NCBI GenBank assembly: GCA_023101725.1
Contig: JALJCO010007871.1
Coordinates: 310,001 to 374,000 of the forward strand
Length of the DNA: 64,000 bases
DNA from: Atherinomorus stipes
Taxonomy: Eukaryota; Chordata; Actinopteri; Atheriniformes; Atherinidae
Direction of reading: 5' to 3'
Shown: one piece after another, positions 38,401 through 49,109 of the stretch
Numbering within the stretch: position 1 is the stretch's first letter
Layout of the letters: every line of letters starts with the position of its first letter
Notes under the pieces: generated by a model
Told to the model about the DNA's origin: nothing
What the model saw: the letters and a program-made list of their open reading frames with translations, nothing else
Databases searched by the model: none
Position numbers and translations under genes: made by a program

Positions 38401-39849
38401 GCAACATGATTCTATTCATCAATAAATAAACAGTAAGCTGCAACAACAACCATAAAAAAACGCACACCAAAGAACACAAATATATTACAAAAATGTATAT
38501 TAAATGTGAAGCGAATGGAAACTAGGTGGCACTACCTGAATCAGTTCAATGTAGGCAAATGCATTCACCTCCAAAGTGTGTATGAGGTGCATCCCACCTC
38601 CTGTCGATCAGTGCACAGCAGCTGGCTGGTTTAAATTCAACTTAATGTAAAACAAAAAGTCATTTGCCCCTGTCTCACTTCTACTGCATGCTTTTAACTA
38701 GTTTATCATGAGAAATGATATAATAACTCGTCACTTTCTCTAAGCAATGGAAACATTTCACCACTAAATGTTGTCAGCTCTTGTTTTTTTCTCGCCTTGA
38801 AGATTCAACATTAATAATTAAACAAGCATTTTGCCAAAGAACTGTGGTTCAATGTAATATGTTTTTCTCTCTAATAGTCCATAGCTCTTTTTTTTTCCAC
38901 AGCCGTTAGGGGAAAACTAATTCAAGGCCAACTTTGAAAGTTTTATTTCTAAAACAGAATATCTGTGCTACTGTAAAATAGAGTGCACAGGGTGCATTTT
39001 ATGTCTTTTAGAGAACTCTGGCATCTGTTTGAGCACAAGAGTGAGTGTTTGGTCTCCATCGTTTTGTCCAATGGAGTGAAAGGCCCACACAAACACATTA
39101 AGGTTGCCATTAGTTTCATCTGATCACCTAAGGCAACAGGGGGATGGACAGCTTGGCAGAGCAAGGGCCTTACACAAATATACAGCTGTACATTTATACA
39201 GGGTGCCATGTCAGAGGAGTATTCTAAACAGAGAGCTTTTAAACAGGGCAAGAGCGTGAGGAGGGTGAGGTGGGGAGTTTCCAAATGGTTGTAAAAAAGG
39301 CCACGGGCAGAGAGCTTTCCATCTTTCTGCTGCTGCGACAAATATGCCTGCACATCTTTTTGCTTTGTCTCCTCACCCTGCTTCGTCAGCGAATGGCTAT
39401 AGAAATATTTTGGCAGGCTGCTCTTTGTTTTCATTTTCACAAAAGATGTAGTGAGGGAGTGAAAGAGGGAGAAAGAGATGGGTTGGGGGGCAGAAGGGAG
39501 GGCTGCTGGGTAGGAAAGGTAAAGGGATGTTACCAGAGGTTAGGTGAACATGCAAGAAAATAAGGATAAAGGGAAGAGCACAGGGGGATGGGAGCAACTA
39601 AACGGGGTGAGTCAGAGGAAAAATAGATGATGAGCTTAATAGAAGGAAAGTAGGAAGAGCTTATGAAGGAAGAGGAGGGGAAGAATAGATGTAGAATTGG
39701 TAAGATTGGAGCAAAGAATAGATGATGAGGCTCAAAGTTTAGGGGGGTGGGCAGGTGGAAGAGTAGAGGAGGAGTCTGCCACTCTGTTACTCTGCTCCAA
39801 TCTAAACAGCATGAGGAAGCTGTAAATCAAACTAATGTGACCAAGCTGT

Positions 39850-40060
39850 AATTCAGACCAGCAGGGCCAGGGTGCGAGTGTGGGGACCCCGAACGGCGGG
39901 AGTTTACAAACCGCCGCCGCAAGGCTTTAATCAGTGCAATGATCCAAAGATACTGTCTCCCCCAATCAGCAGGCTTCCTGTCAGTCACACACGACTGAAC
40001 CGGACCAATCAGACACCGGCGAGGTTCCAGACATGCTGGCTGGGATTTGGGCTGCGGCCA
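39850..40060. promoter_or_regulatory. CpG-rich patch with CCAAT motifs
   Basis: In otherwise AT-rich intron this stretch has CCCCGAACGGCGGG, AACCGCCGCCGC and ACACCGGCGAGG, plus two CCAATCA motifs (about 39962 and 40005) in one orientation. It looks like a small CpG island, so it may be an internal promoter or conserved enhancer. No start codon or spliced exon can be attached to it. Confidence 0.3.
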
Positions 40061-43000
40061 AACAAGAGAATTACTCATCTAAACTGGAAAGGTGGAATGA
40101 GCCTTTAATTCAGAGCACAGAGGGAGGAGGTGATAGATTTGTCAAAGGTTGGACATAAAAGACGGCGGGATCATGTTCTACAATAGCTCATCAGAAACAT
40201 ATGGGAGATGAGAGACACCTGGGAGCTTTAGAGGAGGGCTTAATCATATTCAGAAGATCGGAGCTAAAATTTCGGCACTTGAATAATGTGACAGACTTCA
40301 TATCTGTTCCAATTTGTTAACAAGAGCTCTTACACCTCTAAATCTCTCATTAAAAGCTAGATAAATAAAAATAACATGCATTATGAGCTCACTCTGTCAA
40401 CTAGCTTCATCAGTCTGATCATAATCACATTTGTTTGCTTCACTATTTACAGGAAGAGCGGAAAAAAAACTGTAATCGATCACCTCCATGACCCTCAGAT
40501 TTGCTGTTGCTGTTGGCTGCCTCTTTAATTAGAATTACAATACTCTGTGGAGCATGTTATGTTTTATCAGAAATGACTTAAGAAATAATCATAAGAAGCA
40601 TCAAACGCTTTTAATTTGATGCTTCAACACTTAACATGTAAAACAGACAAACTCTCACATCACTGGTTACCAGAGGCCATTTTTCCCATACCTGTATTTA
40701 ATCATTTCATTCAAAGAGGAAGGAAAGCAATGCATTAAATTTAAAAAGAGCTGAAAATGCAAATGTAGTCTACTTTATCACCAGTTATTTAAAAAGACCC
40801 TTTTAACTCGGCAATCCATAATATTTCAGCTTTGATGATCAGAAATTGGCCACAGCTCGATGGTATAGCAACCAGGGAGCTGGATTCTGTTCTGGTATTG
40901 CTCTGGTAATACTACTGTAGTGTAACTGGCTGAGTTACATACACACACGCTGTGCATGTTAAAACCACATGCAGCATCTTGGCAGCAAAGACACTACAGC
41001 AGCAGCCAATCAATAAAACCTTGTTACGCTAATTGCAAGATCATAATCTCTGTGCCTACTTCTGCTGAATATCCAAACAGTCACTCCATTAGTCGAATTA
41101 TTCCCCTGTGCAGTTTCTCCATCTCTACCATCCCCCACTCAGTTTCCTCCTCCTGTTCTCTTTTCTGTGACATATTTCTCTCAAACAGCAGTTCTGCTAA
41201 ATTAATTCATAAGTCAGGGAGAAAAGACATCAAAAGAAAGCATTGTCAAGGTAAAGTGCTGATGAAGTGCACCGTTTCTTTCACTTTTCTGTGGAGCTAT
41301 GAGAAGGCATCTCTACAGCGCATTATCTTTGATAGTGCTCTGTGCACCGTTATGCTCAGTATTAGCAAGAGAAATCTCACTTCAGGTGAAGGTCTACAAC
41401 AGATGGAATGAAAACAAGGGTTTTTACTTGGAAGATGCTCTGCTATTATCCAATGTGGCAGTTTCATGAGATCAAACCTCAGTGATGCCAGAGCTCTTTT
41501 TCATTGCTGGTTACTCTTTTCTACATTGTTGCTACGACTGGTTACTTGCCACAGGGGCAGACAAAGAGCTTGTTGATGCCAAGACCAGGGTCAATGGCCT
41601 TGTCATTGAATCAGTAACACTTTGTCACTCTGCTCAGGGGGAAGAGAGAGATTGGAAGAAACAATACAGAGACTAAGCAGAGTCAGAAAACAATGCTCAT
41701 GGGAACATCGATATGACATTGGCACTGACCCCATTTCCATGTTACTCATTATAAAAAGATACCCATGTATGCACTATTTCATGTGGTTACTTGGCCAGAT
41801 TTGCAGAATAAGGCCAAGCTTATGACCTATATGAATCCGCTTCATGTACATAAAGTGTTTTCATATAGGTGAACCACATTAAAGAGAGCAATTACATGTA
41901 GAAACTGAAGTGGGAGACAGCCAAGCACTTTCATAGAGTTTTGAAGCAGAACCGCTGACCCAAATGCATTTAAATGCAGCAGAAGGTAGAGAGAGAATTA
42001 GAGAAACAGTGAGGGAATGAGCAAAAGAGGGGGAGTTGGAAAGTAACGGAGAAAAAAAGATATGTAAGTAAAGTGTGATAATAAAATACAGCGCAGAGAA
42101 AAGTCAGCTTTAGGCAGTATGATTTGCTTTTGTTCAAGATTGAATACACAGAAAATTGTGTGTCAACTGTGCATGCTGCACAGTGTATGTCTTGGAGAAA
42201 AATAATTAAAGAATCAGTCCTAAAGCGATTGTAGCTCTCTGATACTTTCACAAGTCAATTTGATTGCAAAACCAGCTAAATAAATAGATAATTAGCTAAC
42301 TGATTTACACTTCCTTAATATGTTTTTTGCTTCATTTAAACCACTCAAACTCCCAAACCAATGGAGCAGACATACTGCCTTCAAATGAACTAAGCTGTTA
42401 TAGTATTTTTTTTTAGTGAACTTAACACATTTACATTAACAGAAACATGCACTGATCAAATCAGTCACACTGCAAATGTAGATTACCAATAAAGTGTATT
42501 CAGTGAGCTATTTTTTTTATCTGATATTGCAGAAGATGAAGGAAAAAGAGGAGTAAATGAACTGTTCCTGCAAAAAAGATGCAAGAAAGAAACTACTTAC
42601 AGATTATGAAAAAAAGAAAAAAATGCTGCTGGGTCTGTCACAGTTTTACTGCCTGATTTATTTTTTAACTGATCATGATCTTGTGTTACATAATTGTATC
42701 TAATTCCCTTGTAAAAACAGCATCATGAAGAAAACAATAATTTTGCACCAGTCACCTTTGTGCTGTTTTATTAGAATTGAAGAAGCACAGCTCAATCATA
42801 AGAAGGCAATGAAAGGCACCAATATCACTAATCTAAACTTAATAGGAGTATAACATGAGCATAAGATGCAAATTTGAAGGTATTTTTAACATTTGTAGGC
42901 CAACTAATCATCAAACTAAATTTTATTACTGTGTATCTGCAAAGACAAAAGTATATATTTCCTGTAAGCAGTCATGGATTTATAGTACCCATTTACCTCT

Positions 43001-44388
43001 GTCAATTAATATGCATGACAATCTTTTGGAGTATACTTCTCCAGTGTGAATGCATGACAAGCTACACTTAAAATCAGAATGTGATGCAGAATTGCAAAAG
43101 AAAGAGGTGCAGATCAGAGATTTTCGCAGTTCTTCCATTTTTGTGTTTTGTTGTCAGAGTGTGTGTCCACCCTTAAGGCCTCCCTGATTCTAGCTGTCAG
43201 AGGGAAGGAGAGGCTAAACTTGGTGAAGCGGAGAATAGAGCAAGGCACATGTCAAATATGAGGGGATCTTGAGTAAACAAAGTATAACACAGAGCAAAGT
43301 GAAATCGTCTCTCATCCCATCACAGCCTTTCACGCTATTTCTCCCTCTTGTCTATCTCTCCTGCTTCCCTGAACCCTACTTTCCATTCTCTCACTCAAAC
43401 GTTGTGTCTGTCTGCAGGACCAAATCTGTAATGTTTCATCAGTCCATCAGTAATCCGGCAAAAAAATAATATTGTGACCATCAGAATGACTTGTAATCAA
43501 CCAATCAGCACTTCAGTACAGCTGCATGTGCTGAATCAAAATGGTCGATAAAAGCTGTTGTTCTTGGGATTTTATTCAGAGCCCGATATCTGCATGTAAT
43601 GTTGTAAGAGGACAGCCAAATCCCAATGAAAATCACTTTCTGACAGATACATTTGTTGTCACAAGCATTTAAGTAACTTTACACTTGTAGAATAAGGCTG
43701 CATTAGCAGCTCTACAGTACGTCTCATTCTGGGCTGGAAGCCATATTCTAACAAACCAAGGCATTAAGAATTTTAGAGAAACATCAAGTGCAACAGAAAC
43801 ACACAACTGCTGTAGCCCACGGGTTGATTCTAATAATTGCAATTGACAGGGACAAATTCCCTGCTCCCCTGTGTATGTCAGATGGGCTTATTCCCAAACT
43901 CCACAAATCCCCCTGTCCAAACACAACCATATGGTCTTCCAGTTGTTCACTCCCAGCTGTGCTACAGTATCTGGCAGGGCTGTAATGCACTGTGGTACTC
44001 CCTCTCTATTCAAACTTAACAAATCCTTTGCAATGAAGCCAGAACATTTTGCATGTTGGCTTTTACAAGAGTAAAAATGGTGTGAGGATAACGTCACAGC
44101 TGGAATAAAGTGGATTAAAATTTTATGATGACAGAGTTATTTTAATGGTTGATTCTCAGAGAGAAGTTCCCAGTGCCTTTTTTTTTTGTGGCATTTGGAT
44201 ACTTTGGCTGATTTAAAGTCTCTGGTTTCTATCTATAAAGTAAAAATATTATTTTGATCATTAGTCATGTAAAAACTTAATCTAAGCCTTGGGAAATGGA
44301 ATTATTTGAGTAAAATTCTTCAAAGCATTTGCTAATAGGAAAAGAAAAACTCACTTCTGCCTTGTATTTTGTATTTTTTTTTTATGTA

Positions 44389-44422
44389 TCCCATGCAGTT
44401 GTAACTGCAACTGCATGGGATT
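44389..44422. repeat. perfect short hairpin
   Basis: ATCCCATGCAGTTG (44389-44402) pairs exactly with CAACTGCATGGGAT (44409-44422) over a six-base loop. The flanks do not extend the stem. Confidence 0.7.
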
Positions 44423-44918
44423 CAGGTTCAAAATGTGAGAGATGGAAGCCCTGTAGCAAATGTTATCTCCACCTGTTTGTTCTGAGCTGAGGTGTCCATT
44501 ATTTGACATCATGTGATTTATGAATTCTTTTAAGATTACCCCTTTTTTATTGCTTTTTAGCCTGTTGGCTTCAAGTAATTTTTTTCCACAGCTCTTTCAG
44601 TCATTAAATCCACAAAGATGGTGTGTAAGGACTGGACCCATTCAAACACCCTAAGAGGAAGCATAGTTACTAATATCTTAATCCAGCTGAAGTGAATGTG
44701 GTCATTTTTCAACATTGCTCTGACTGCAGTACTGATGTTCAGAAATTGTTATTATTTTGATGTCTAGTGGTTATTTATTGTCTTGTTAGTGTTTGATTTT
44801 GATTGCTTTTTAACTTGTCAGGTGTAACACTGTAACAGTATTTGCTACAAAGTATCAACTTTATAGAGTTTGTTGGTTTATGGTACATTTTCAGGAAACT
44901 AAAAATAAACTTTATTAA

Positions 44919-45393
44919 AGGGACTAGAGGCAGGAAATAAAAAACAAACAAACATGCATGTCCATTATTTTTAATACTAACAGGTGATGAAGCACTAAAT
45001 ACCAAAAGGAACGTTTCCACCCACGTTTTTTTCCGTTGCCTTGAACAGGCTGTGTGCTGCAAAATGCACTGCAATTCAGCGCCCGAATTTCCCGCGCTGC
45101 CCTGCAGAAGTGACGTCAAATGACGCTACATCCGCAGTTTTGATACAGGAAGAAGACGGTCGCCGTAAATTCAAACACTATAAGCGATAGTTATGGATTC
45201 TTCTGCTGTAGCAAACGATCCAGATCAACTGAAAGACACTAAAAAGTGGAACTACGAAGAAAAAGCTTAGTAAACAACATTATAGCTACAGTTTGTGCAT
45301 AATCCCGTGACGGCTTGGCTCATGGCTGCAGTTACCTGAAGTGCCAGTCGCGGCAGTCGCAAGTTTAATTTCTTAATCTTGCCTCAACTCCCT
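44919..45393. mobile_element. MITE with TTAA target site, family B, copy 2
   Basis: It begins AGGGACTAGAGGCAGG and ends GCCTCAACTCCCT, with TTAA on both sides (44915-44918, 45394-45397). It is 475 bp and collinear with copy 1 but carries about 35-40 bp more just after the CRE-like TGACGTCA (45111-45118). The E2F-like TTTCCCGCGC (45088-45097) is identical in both copies. It lies in the same tox2 intron as copy 1. Confidence 0.85.
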
Positions 45394-45872
45394 TTAACAA
45401 GAGCATGAAAGATAACATTCAACTACATGTTTTATGATATAAAAATAAAGTTTTTACATTTTCCCTTCAACAGGGGTGTCCAGCTCCGGTCCTGCAGGTT
45501 TTAAGTCTCTCCATGATCCGACACACCTTATTCAGATTAACCCTCATATTATGTTAAGGGTCAATTTGACCCGTTTCAGTTTTTGTGTTGAAAAAAGTAC
45601 TAGTTATCCTTTCTTTTTCCTCATGAAATTTTGTGACTTTTCCTCATCTGGGGTCATGAACTGATGTGTAAATTTTGAACACTCTGATGTGTTCTGGGGC
45701 CTGTACGACGAAGCCGGATTTTCTCTTATCGAGGTAACTTCAGGGTTAACCCTGGGTTTTTCGTCCTATGACGCTGGTTCACTTCTGATCGGGTTATATC
45801 TCCCCGGTAACTTATGCTGAACGCCTAACCTGGTCTGGACCAGGTTAAGTTCTGGATAAGAGATCTCCGACT

Positions 45873-46171
45873 ATGAAAGCACCACTCCCTGACCAATCAG
45901 CACTCTTGGAAAATGGCCTGCCCATTTTTAGAAGATCCTGTCATGCCGGTGCGCAGATCGTGAGAGGAGTTCTTAGAAGAGAGAGAATATTCAGAGATGG
46001 TGCAACCTTTTTGATTTGCCACATGACACTTTATATGAAAGATGGAGGTTTTCCTCTGCTGGACTCCGTTACATCTGTCAGCTGTTAGAGCCGTACATCA
46101 CTAATGTAACGCATCGCAGCCGGACACCGACAACACCACAGATGCTCTGCATCACACTGAGGTTTTATTAA
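45873..46171 (+). pseudogene. Harbinger (HARBI1-like) transposase N-terminal fragment
   Basis: The plus-strand reading includes IVRGVLRRERIFRDG and, after a frame change near 46020-46040, LYERWRFSSAGLRYICQLLE and PYITNVTHRSRTPTTPQMLC before a stop at 46169-46171. RERVFRDR...LYERYRFS..GI.YLC is the typical N-terminal region of HARBI1-like nucleases as I know it. No catalytic Asp/Glu segment follows, so only the first part of the protein survives. Confidence 0.7.
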
Positions 46172-46870
46172 TGTTAGACTATTTAAATTAATTTTGATAT
46201 AGACCAACGCCTCACCTCGAGTGAAAAAAAAAAATTAGTGCTGTACTGATGTAGCTGAAAAGATTATTTTTTGTGGCCGAATTATGCTCACGGTCCCACT
46301 CAGTAAAACGTCATTCATTTATTTATTCATTCATTCATTCACTGGTAGTTTGATGCACACCGTTGGCGACACTGAAAACGTATAAAAACATGTCATGTAA
46401 TACCCGCTTTTTCCCTGTGGGCTGCACAAATATTAAATGAAATTCCATTCATTCATGAAAGAGTGTGGCAGCATAGAATCTCGTCAATGGCCGATTTGGA
46501 TTATATATTTGTATTTGTTCTTTACTTGTTCCCATGATCGTCTTGCGCTGCGGGGTTGCATCTGAAATAATGTGATTAAGAGGTCACACATGTAGAAAAC
46601 ATGAATTTATGGAGCGCACACCCACCCATGCCGGCATGGTGAAGGGTTACAACACGTTCAACGATATGAGCCTAAAATATCCATATGCACAGTATGAGAA
46701 GCAAATATACTGAGGAAGCGCTGTGGTGTGATGAACACTAAATGATCAGAGTCCGATATTGTTCCATGATTGTACAATCGCACGGACTTGCTGCGCATTG
46801 ACAGCCAGCATTAATTCCTGGCTTTTGCTGCGGCGACTGTGTTGCCGCAGCATAAATGGAGACATTTATT

Positions 46871-46913
46871 ATCATTCCTGAATGATAATGTCGTGTTATC
46901 ATTCAGGAATGAT
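46871..46913. repeat. perfect 18 bp inverted repeat inside the Harbinger element
   Basis: ATCATTCCTGAATGATAA (46871-46888) and TTATCATTCAGGAATGAT (46896-46913) are exact complements around a seven-base loop. Confidence 0.85.
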
Positions 46914-47478
46914 GATCCTGAATTCTACATATTTGTTAAGTATCATCGTCTGCTCCTCCATGGTGAAATATGTCGCTCTCTGTTTCTCCATGTCTGCGAT
47001 TGGTCAGATGCTTCCAACGCCGCCTCTTTTATGTGAGCGCGCACTGATTAAGATTGGAAAACCCTGGGTTGAGTTACCGAGTTGATAACCAGCTTCATAG
47101 TACCGTTTATCAAGACCGCGGATGTCTGGTTAAGTCAACCCAGGTAACTGAGAGAAATCCCGGGCATGTTAATCCGGCTTCGTCGTACAGGCCCCTGGAG
47201 TGTCTCTGCAGTGTTTGTATACAAAGATGATGTTAAGGGTCATTTTGACCCGGACTCTTTAATATGGGCAAGAACATGTTCACATCAAACATGAACAGGT
47301 CACTTTGATGTAATTTATTTTGATTTCATAATTATTTATATTTTCATTGCATCTGAATAGACATTTAGACCCAGAGAGCCAGGTGTGGTTAGGGTAGAGA
47401 CTTTCTCTACCTGGTCCCTGTCACTGTCACTGTTCTCATGCCATCTCTTTGAAAACACACTAAAAAGTAAGCTCCAGA

Positions 47479-48129
47479 AGGTTTACAGCTGAAGAAGCTT
47501 TATCACAGATTTTTAACCGGGCTGGTGATGAAGAACAACAGATTACAGATACAGAACCTGAATCTCAGAGCCTGCCACTCAGAACCTGAGTACCATATTT
47601 TTTATGATCCAGATTGTAATTTAGTAATTTCTAATGATGAGGAGGATTCAAGGGAGGAGTCTGAAGTCAACCAAGAATGGAATGCTGGCAAAATTGTACC
47701 AATGTCAGTTTTTTTCTGGAAGAACTGAGCAAAGCACTTGTCTCTCCCATGATCCAGAGATGAGCGGGGTCAGCTTGATCCCCAGCAGCTGTACTGTAGC
47801 TATCAGTGAAAAAGTCAAGTTTGTGTCATCCAATTGTGACAGTTGACGGTCCTGCCACTATGCCTCCAATTGATCATGCGCCCTGTTTTACTTGGCCACA
47901 GGGATATCTCATTGGCTAAATGGTTAGCATGCATGGCTCTTACTCAGGAGATTTGGGTTCAAACTCTGCCCGGGCCATTCTTCATCCTGTTATACAACCA
48001 ATTTACAAAGGATCGAGTAGATACAGGTCTAAAGAAACTGAAAGATACCAGGTCTGTCCCTCCCAAGAGGACAGTAAAACAAGCACCATTTGTGTGAAAT
48101 GCAAAATTTACATTTCCAGAAAGCACAGT
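47479..48129 (+). pseudogene. piggyBac transposase (PGBD-like) remnants
   Basis: Near 47479 the plus strand reads RFTAEEALSQIFNRAGDEEQ, like the acidic FT.EEAL start of PGBD-type proteins. An acidic DEEDSREESE piece follows in another frame. After a gap, 48040-48129 reads YQVCPSQEDSKTSTIC then VKCKIYISRKHS, the C-terminal Cys-rich domain of piggyBac transposases (C..C pattern with KTST.C.KC). The central catalytic domain with its Asp triad is absent, so this is a deletion derivative with only the two ends of the gene. Confidence 0.65.
47901..47976 (+). repeat. tRNA-like sequence (degenerate tRNA or SINE head)
   Basis: TTGGCTAAATGGTTAGCATG fits an A box and D arm, and GGGTTCAAACTCTGCC fits a B box (GGTTCRANNC). 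They lie about 40 bp apart, with a seven-base CTCTTAC loop (anticodon CTT) between weakly paired arms. The acceptor stem does not pair well, so a functional tRNA is unlikely. It sits inside the piggyBac remnant, in place of the lost catalytic region. Confidence 0.45.
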
Positions 48130-49049
48130 TATATTTGGTCCATCATATGGATAACACTGAAAATGAAGGCATCAATAATCTCAGCAAATGGGGCAAGTTA
48201 CAAAGAAATGGCTTTGTGAAGAAAGAGCAAGTCAATCTAAATAGTTATCAAAAATAGTTTTGAAATTAAAAATTGTACTGTCTTTCTCTTTTATATATGT
48301 TTATCTAATCAAAAATACATTTGTTAATTGTTTTAACGTAGTTTTTTGACTGTTCTGAATGGATTTACACAGTATGGGTCAAAATGACCCGCAACATAAT
48401 CAATGTAATTTTTTTTCAACATAATATGAAGGTTAAAAGGCTTTAATCAAAAGCTTCCTGTCAAGTACTGCCCAAGCATGTTGACCTATCAATCTGATTC
48501 ATGTGCTGCAGCAGGAAAAATCTAAAACCTGCAGGACGGTGGCTCTCGAGGACCGATTTTGGACGCAGCTGCCATACTATGACAACTACTGTTCATAATT
48601 CTGATTAAAAATGAGTCAACTCTATTAAACCTGTAGTGGTTCATTCAACAACTAGCATAATATTAACTTAACCCACCCAATTTAACTGAGATTCAACCCT
48701 GCTCTATTTAACAAGTTTAATCAACTCTAGAAGCTAATGTTGACCTAACCACAAGTAGCCATGAATAATAATGTCTACATAATTAATTTATTTTAAGCAA
48801 ACAAATACTTATGTATTTGATAAAATGTGACTTTAAAGATTCTTTGAGTACAACTGGAATGATTTTATAAGATCTCCATCCCTTTACTTTGAGCTGATGT
48901 CAAATATTGCTGATGTTGCTTCTAGGGGCAACAAGTTATCACTCATCCTAACAAGAATAAACTGTGGTCGAAGAAAAATGACTTTACATCAGTTCAGTAA
49001 ACAGTCATGAGGAATGGATGAAATAAGAGGAAAAGCAATTTAGACTCAC

Positions 49050-49109
49050 CTGGTTTGGCGGGAGGAACTCATGGTTGTTTTCATTCATGTACATGTTGTC
49101 ACCATCAAA
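49050..49109 (-). CDS. tox2: tox2 coding exon (N-terminal, FDGDNMYMNENN...)
   Basis: This 60 bp exon is the most upstream coding exon visible of a minus-strand TOX-family gene. Read on the minus strand, a polypyrimidine tract ending in TTTCAG is followed by 20 codons beginning FDGDNMYMNENN and ending EFLPPNQ, then the donor GTGAGT. Human TOX2 has a very similar short exon (FDGD..., ending ...LLSTSQ) just before the DYEIPP exon, which supports tox2 over tox, tox3 or tox4. Both junctions are phase 0. TOX2 is a nuclear HMG-box transcription regulator known in lymphoid (T, NK, Tfh) and endocrine tissue. This segment belongs to its acidic N-terminal transactivating region. No initiator Met exon was recognised between here and 64000, so the start codon exon is probably outside the window. 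Confidence 0.85.

Larger units (their letters stand above)
45697..47194 (+). mobile_element. PIF/Harbinger element nested in the piggyBac element
   Basis: The terminal repeat GGGCCTGTACGACGAAGCCG at the left is the exact inverse of the right end, CGGCTTCGTCGTACAGGCCC. The three-base duplication CTG flanks both sides (45694-45696, 47195-47197). The length is 1498 bp. GGGCCTGT-type ends with 3 bp duplications are typical of PIF/Harbinger. A transposase fragment lies in the left third and the remainder is non-coding. Confidence 0.85.
45541..48432 (+). mobile_element. piggyBac element nested in the hAT-like element
   Basis: CCCTCATATTATGTT at the left and AACATAATATGAAGG at the right are inverted repeats flanked by TTAA (45537-45540, 48433-48436), the piggyBac hallmark. 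Just inside the left end and the right end, and once more at 47237, lies a palindrome of the form GGGTCA(A/T)(A/T)(A/T)TGACCC. Interior sequence retains pieces of a PGBD-like transposase. The element is itself interrupted by a Harbinger insertion at 45697-47194. Confidence 0.85.
45471..48571. mobile_element. outer hAT-like element, split by a nested insertion
   Basis: The left end CAGGGGTGTCCAGCTCCGGT followed by CCTGCAGGTTTTA is mirrored on the right by TAAAACCTGCAGGACGG...GACCGATTTTGG and ACGCAGCTG. CAGGGGTGTCCAAACTCGGTCC-like ends are a very common non-autonomous hAT family in vertebrates. Eight-base flanks (CCCTTCAA left, CCATACTA right) agree at only five positions, so the duplication is decayed. 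Without the inserted piggyBac the element would be only about 200 bp. Confidence 0.65.
28934..49049 (-). other. tox2 intron, 20.1 kb
   Basis: This intron separates the FDGD exon from the DYEIPP exon. It holds two copies of one MITE family (29587-30027 and 44919-45393), a poly-G tract (31026-31076) and a GT microsatellite (36914-36943). It also holds a degenerate pentamer array (38301-38400), a CpG-rich CCAAT-containing patch (39850-40060) and the nested transposon block (45471-48571). The segments 31100-36900 and 40100-44350 show no coding or repeat feature that I can support beyond short pyrimidine or purine tracts. Confidence 0.75.

Noticed and set aside
38949..39440. Minus-strand open frame of 163 residues
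   Set aside because: It has no recognisable domain, irregular composition, no splice-site support and lies inside a long intron. It is best explained as chance.
40956..41411. Plus-strand open frame of 151 residues
   Set aside because: Ser-rich, unlike any family I know, and with no promoter or splice context. Treated as chance.
44389..44422. Possible microRNA precursor
   Set aside because: The stem is only 14 bp with a six-base loop and the flanks do not pair, so it is too short for a microRNA hairpin.
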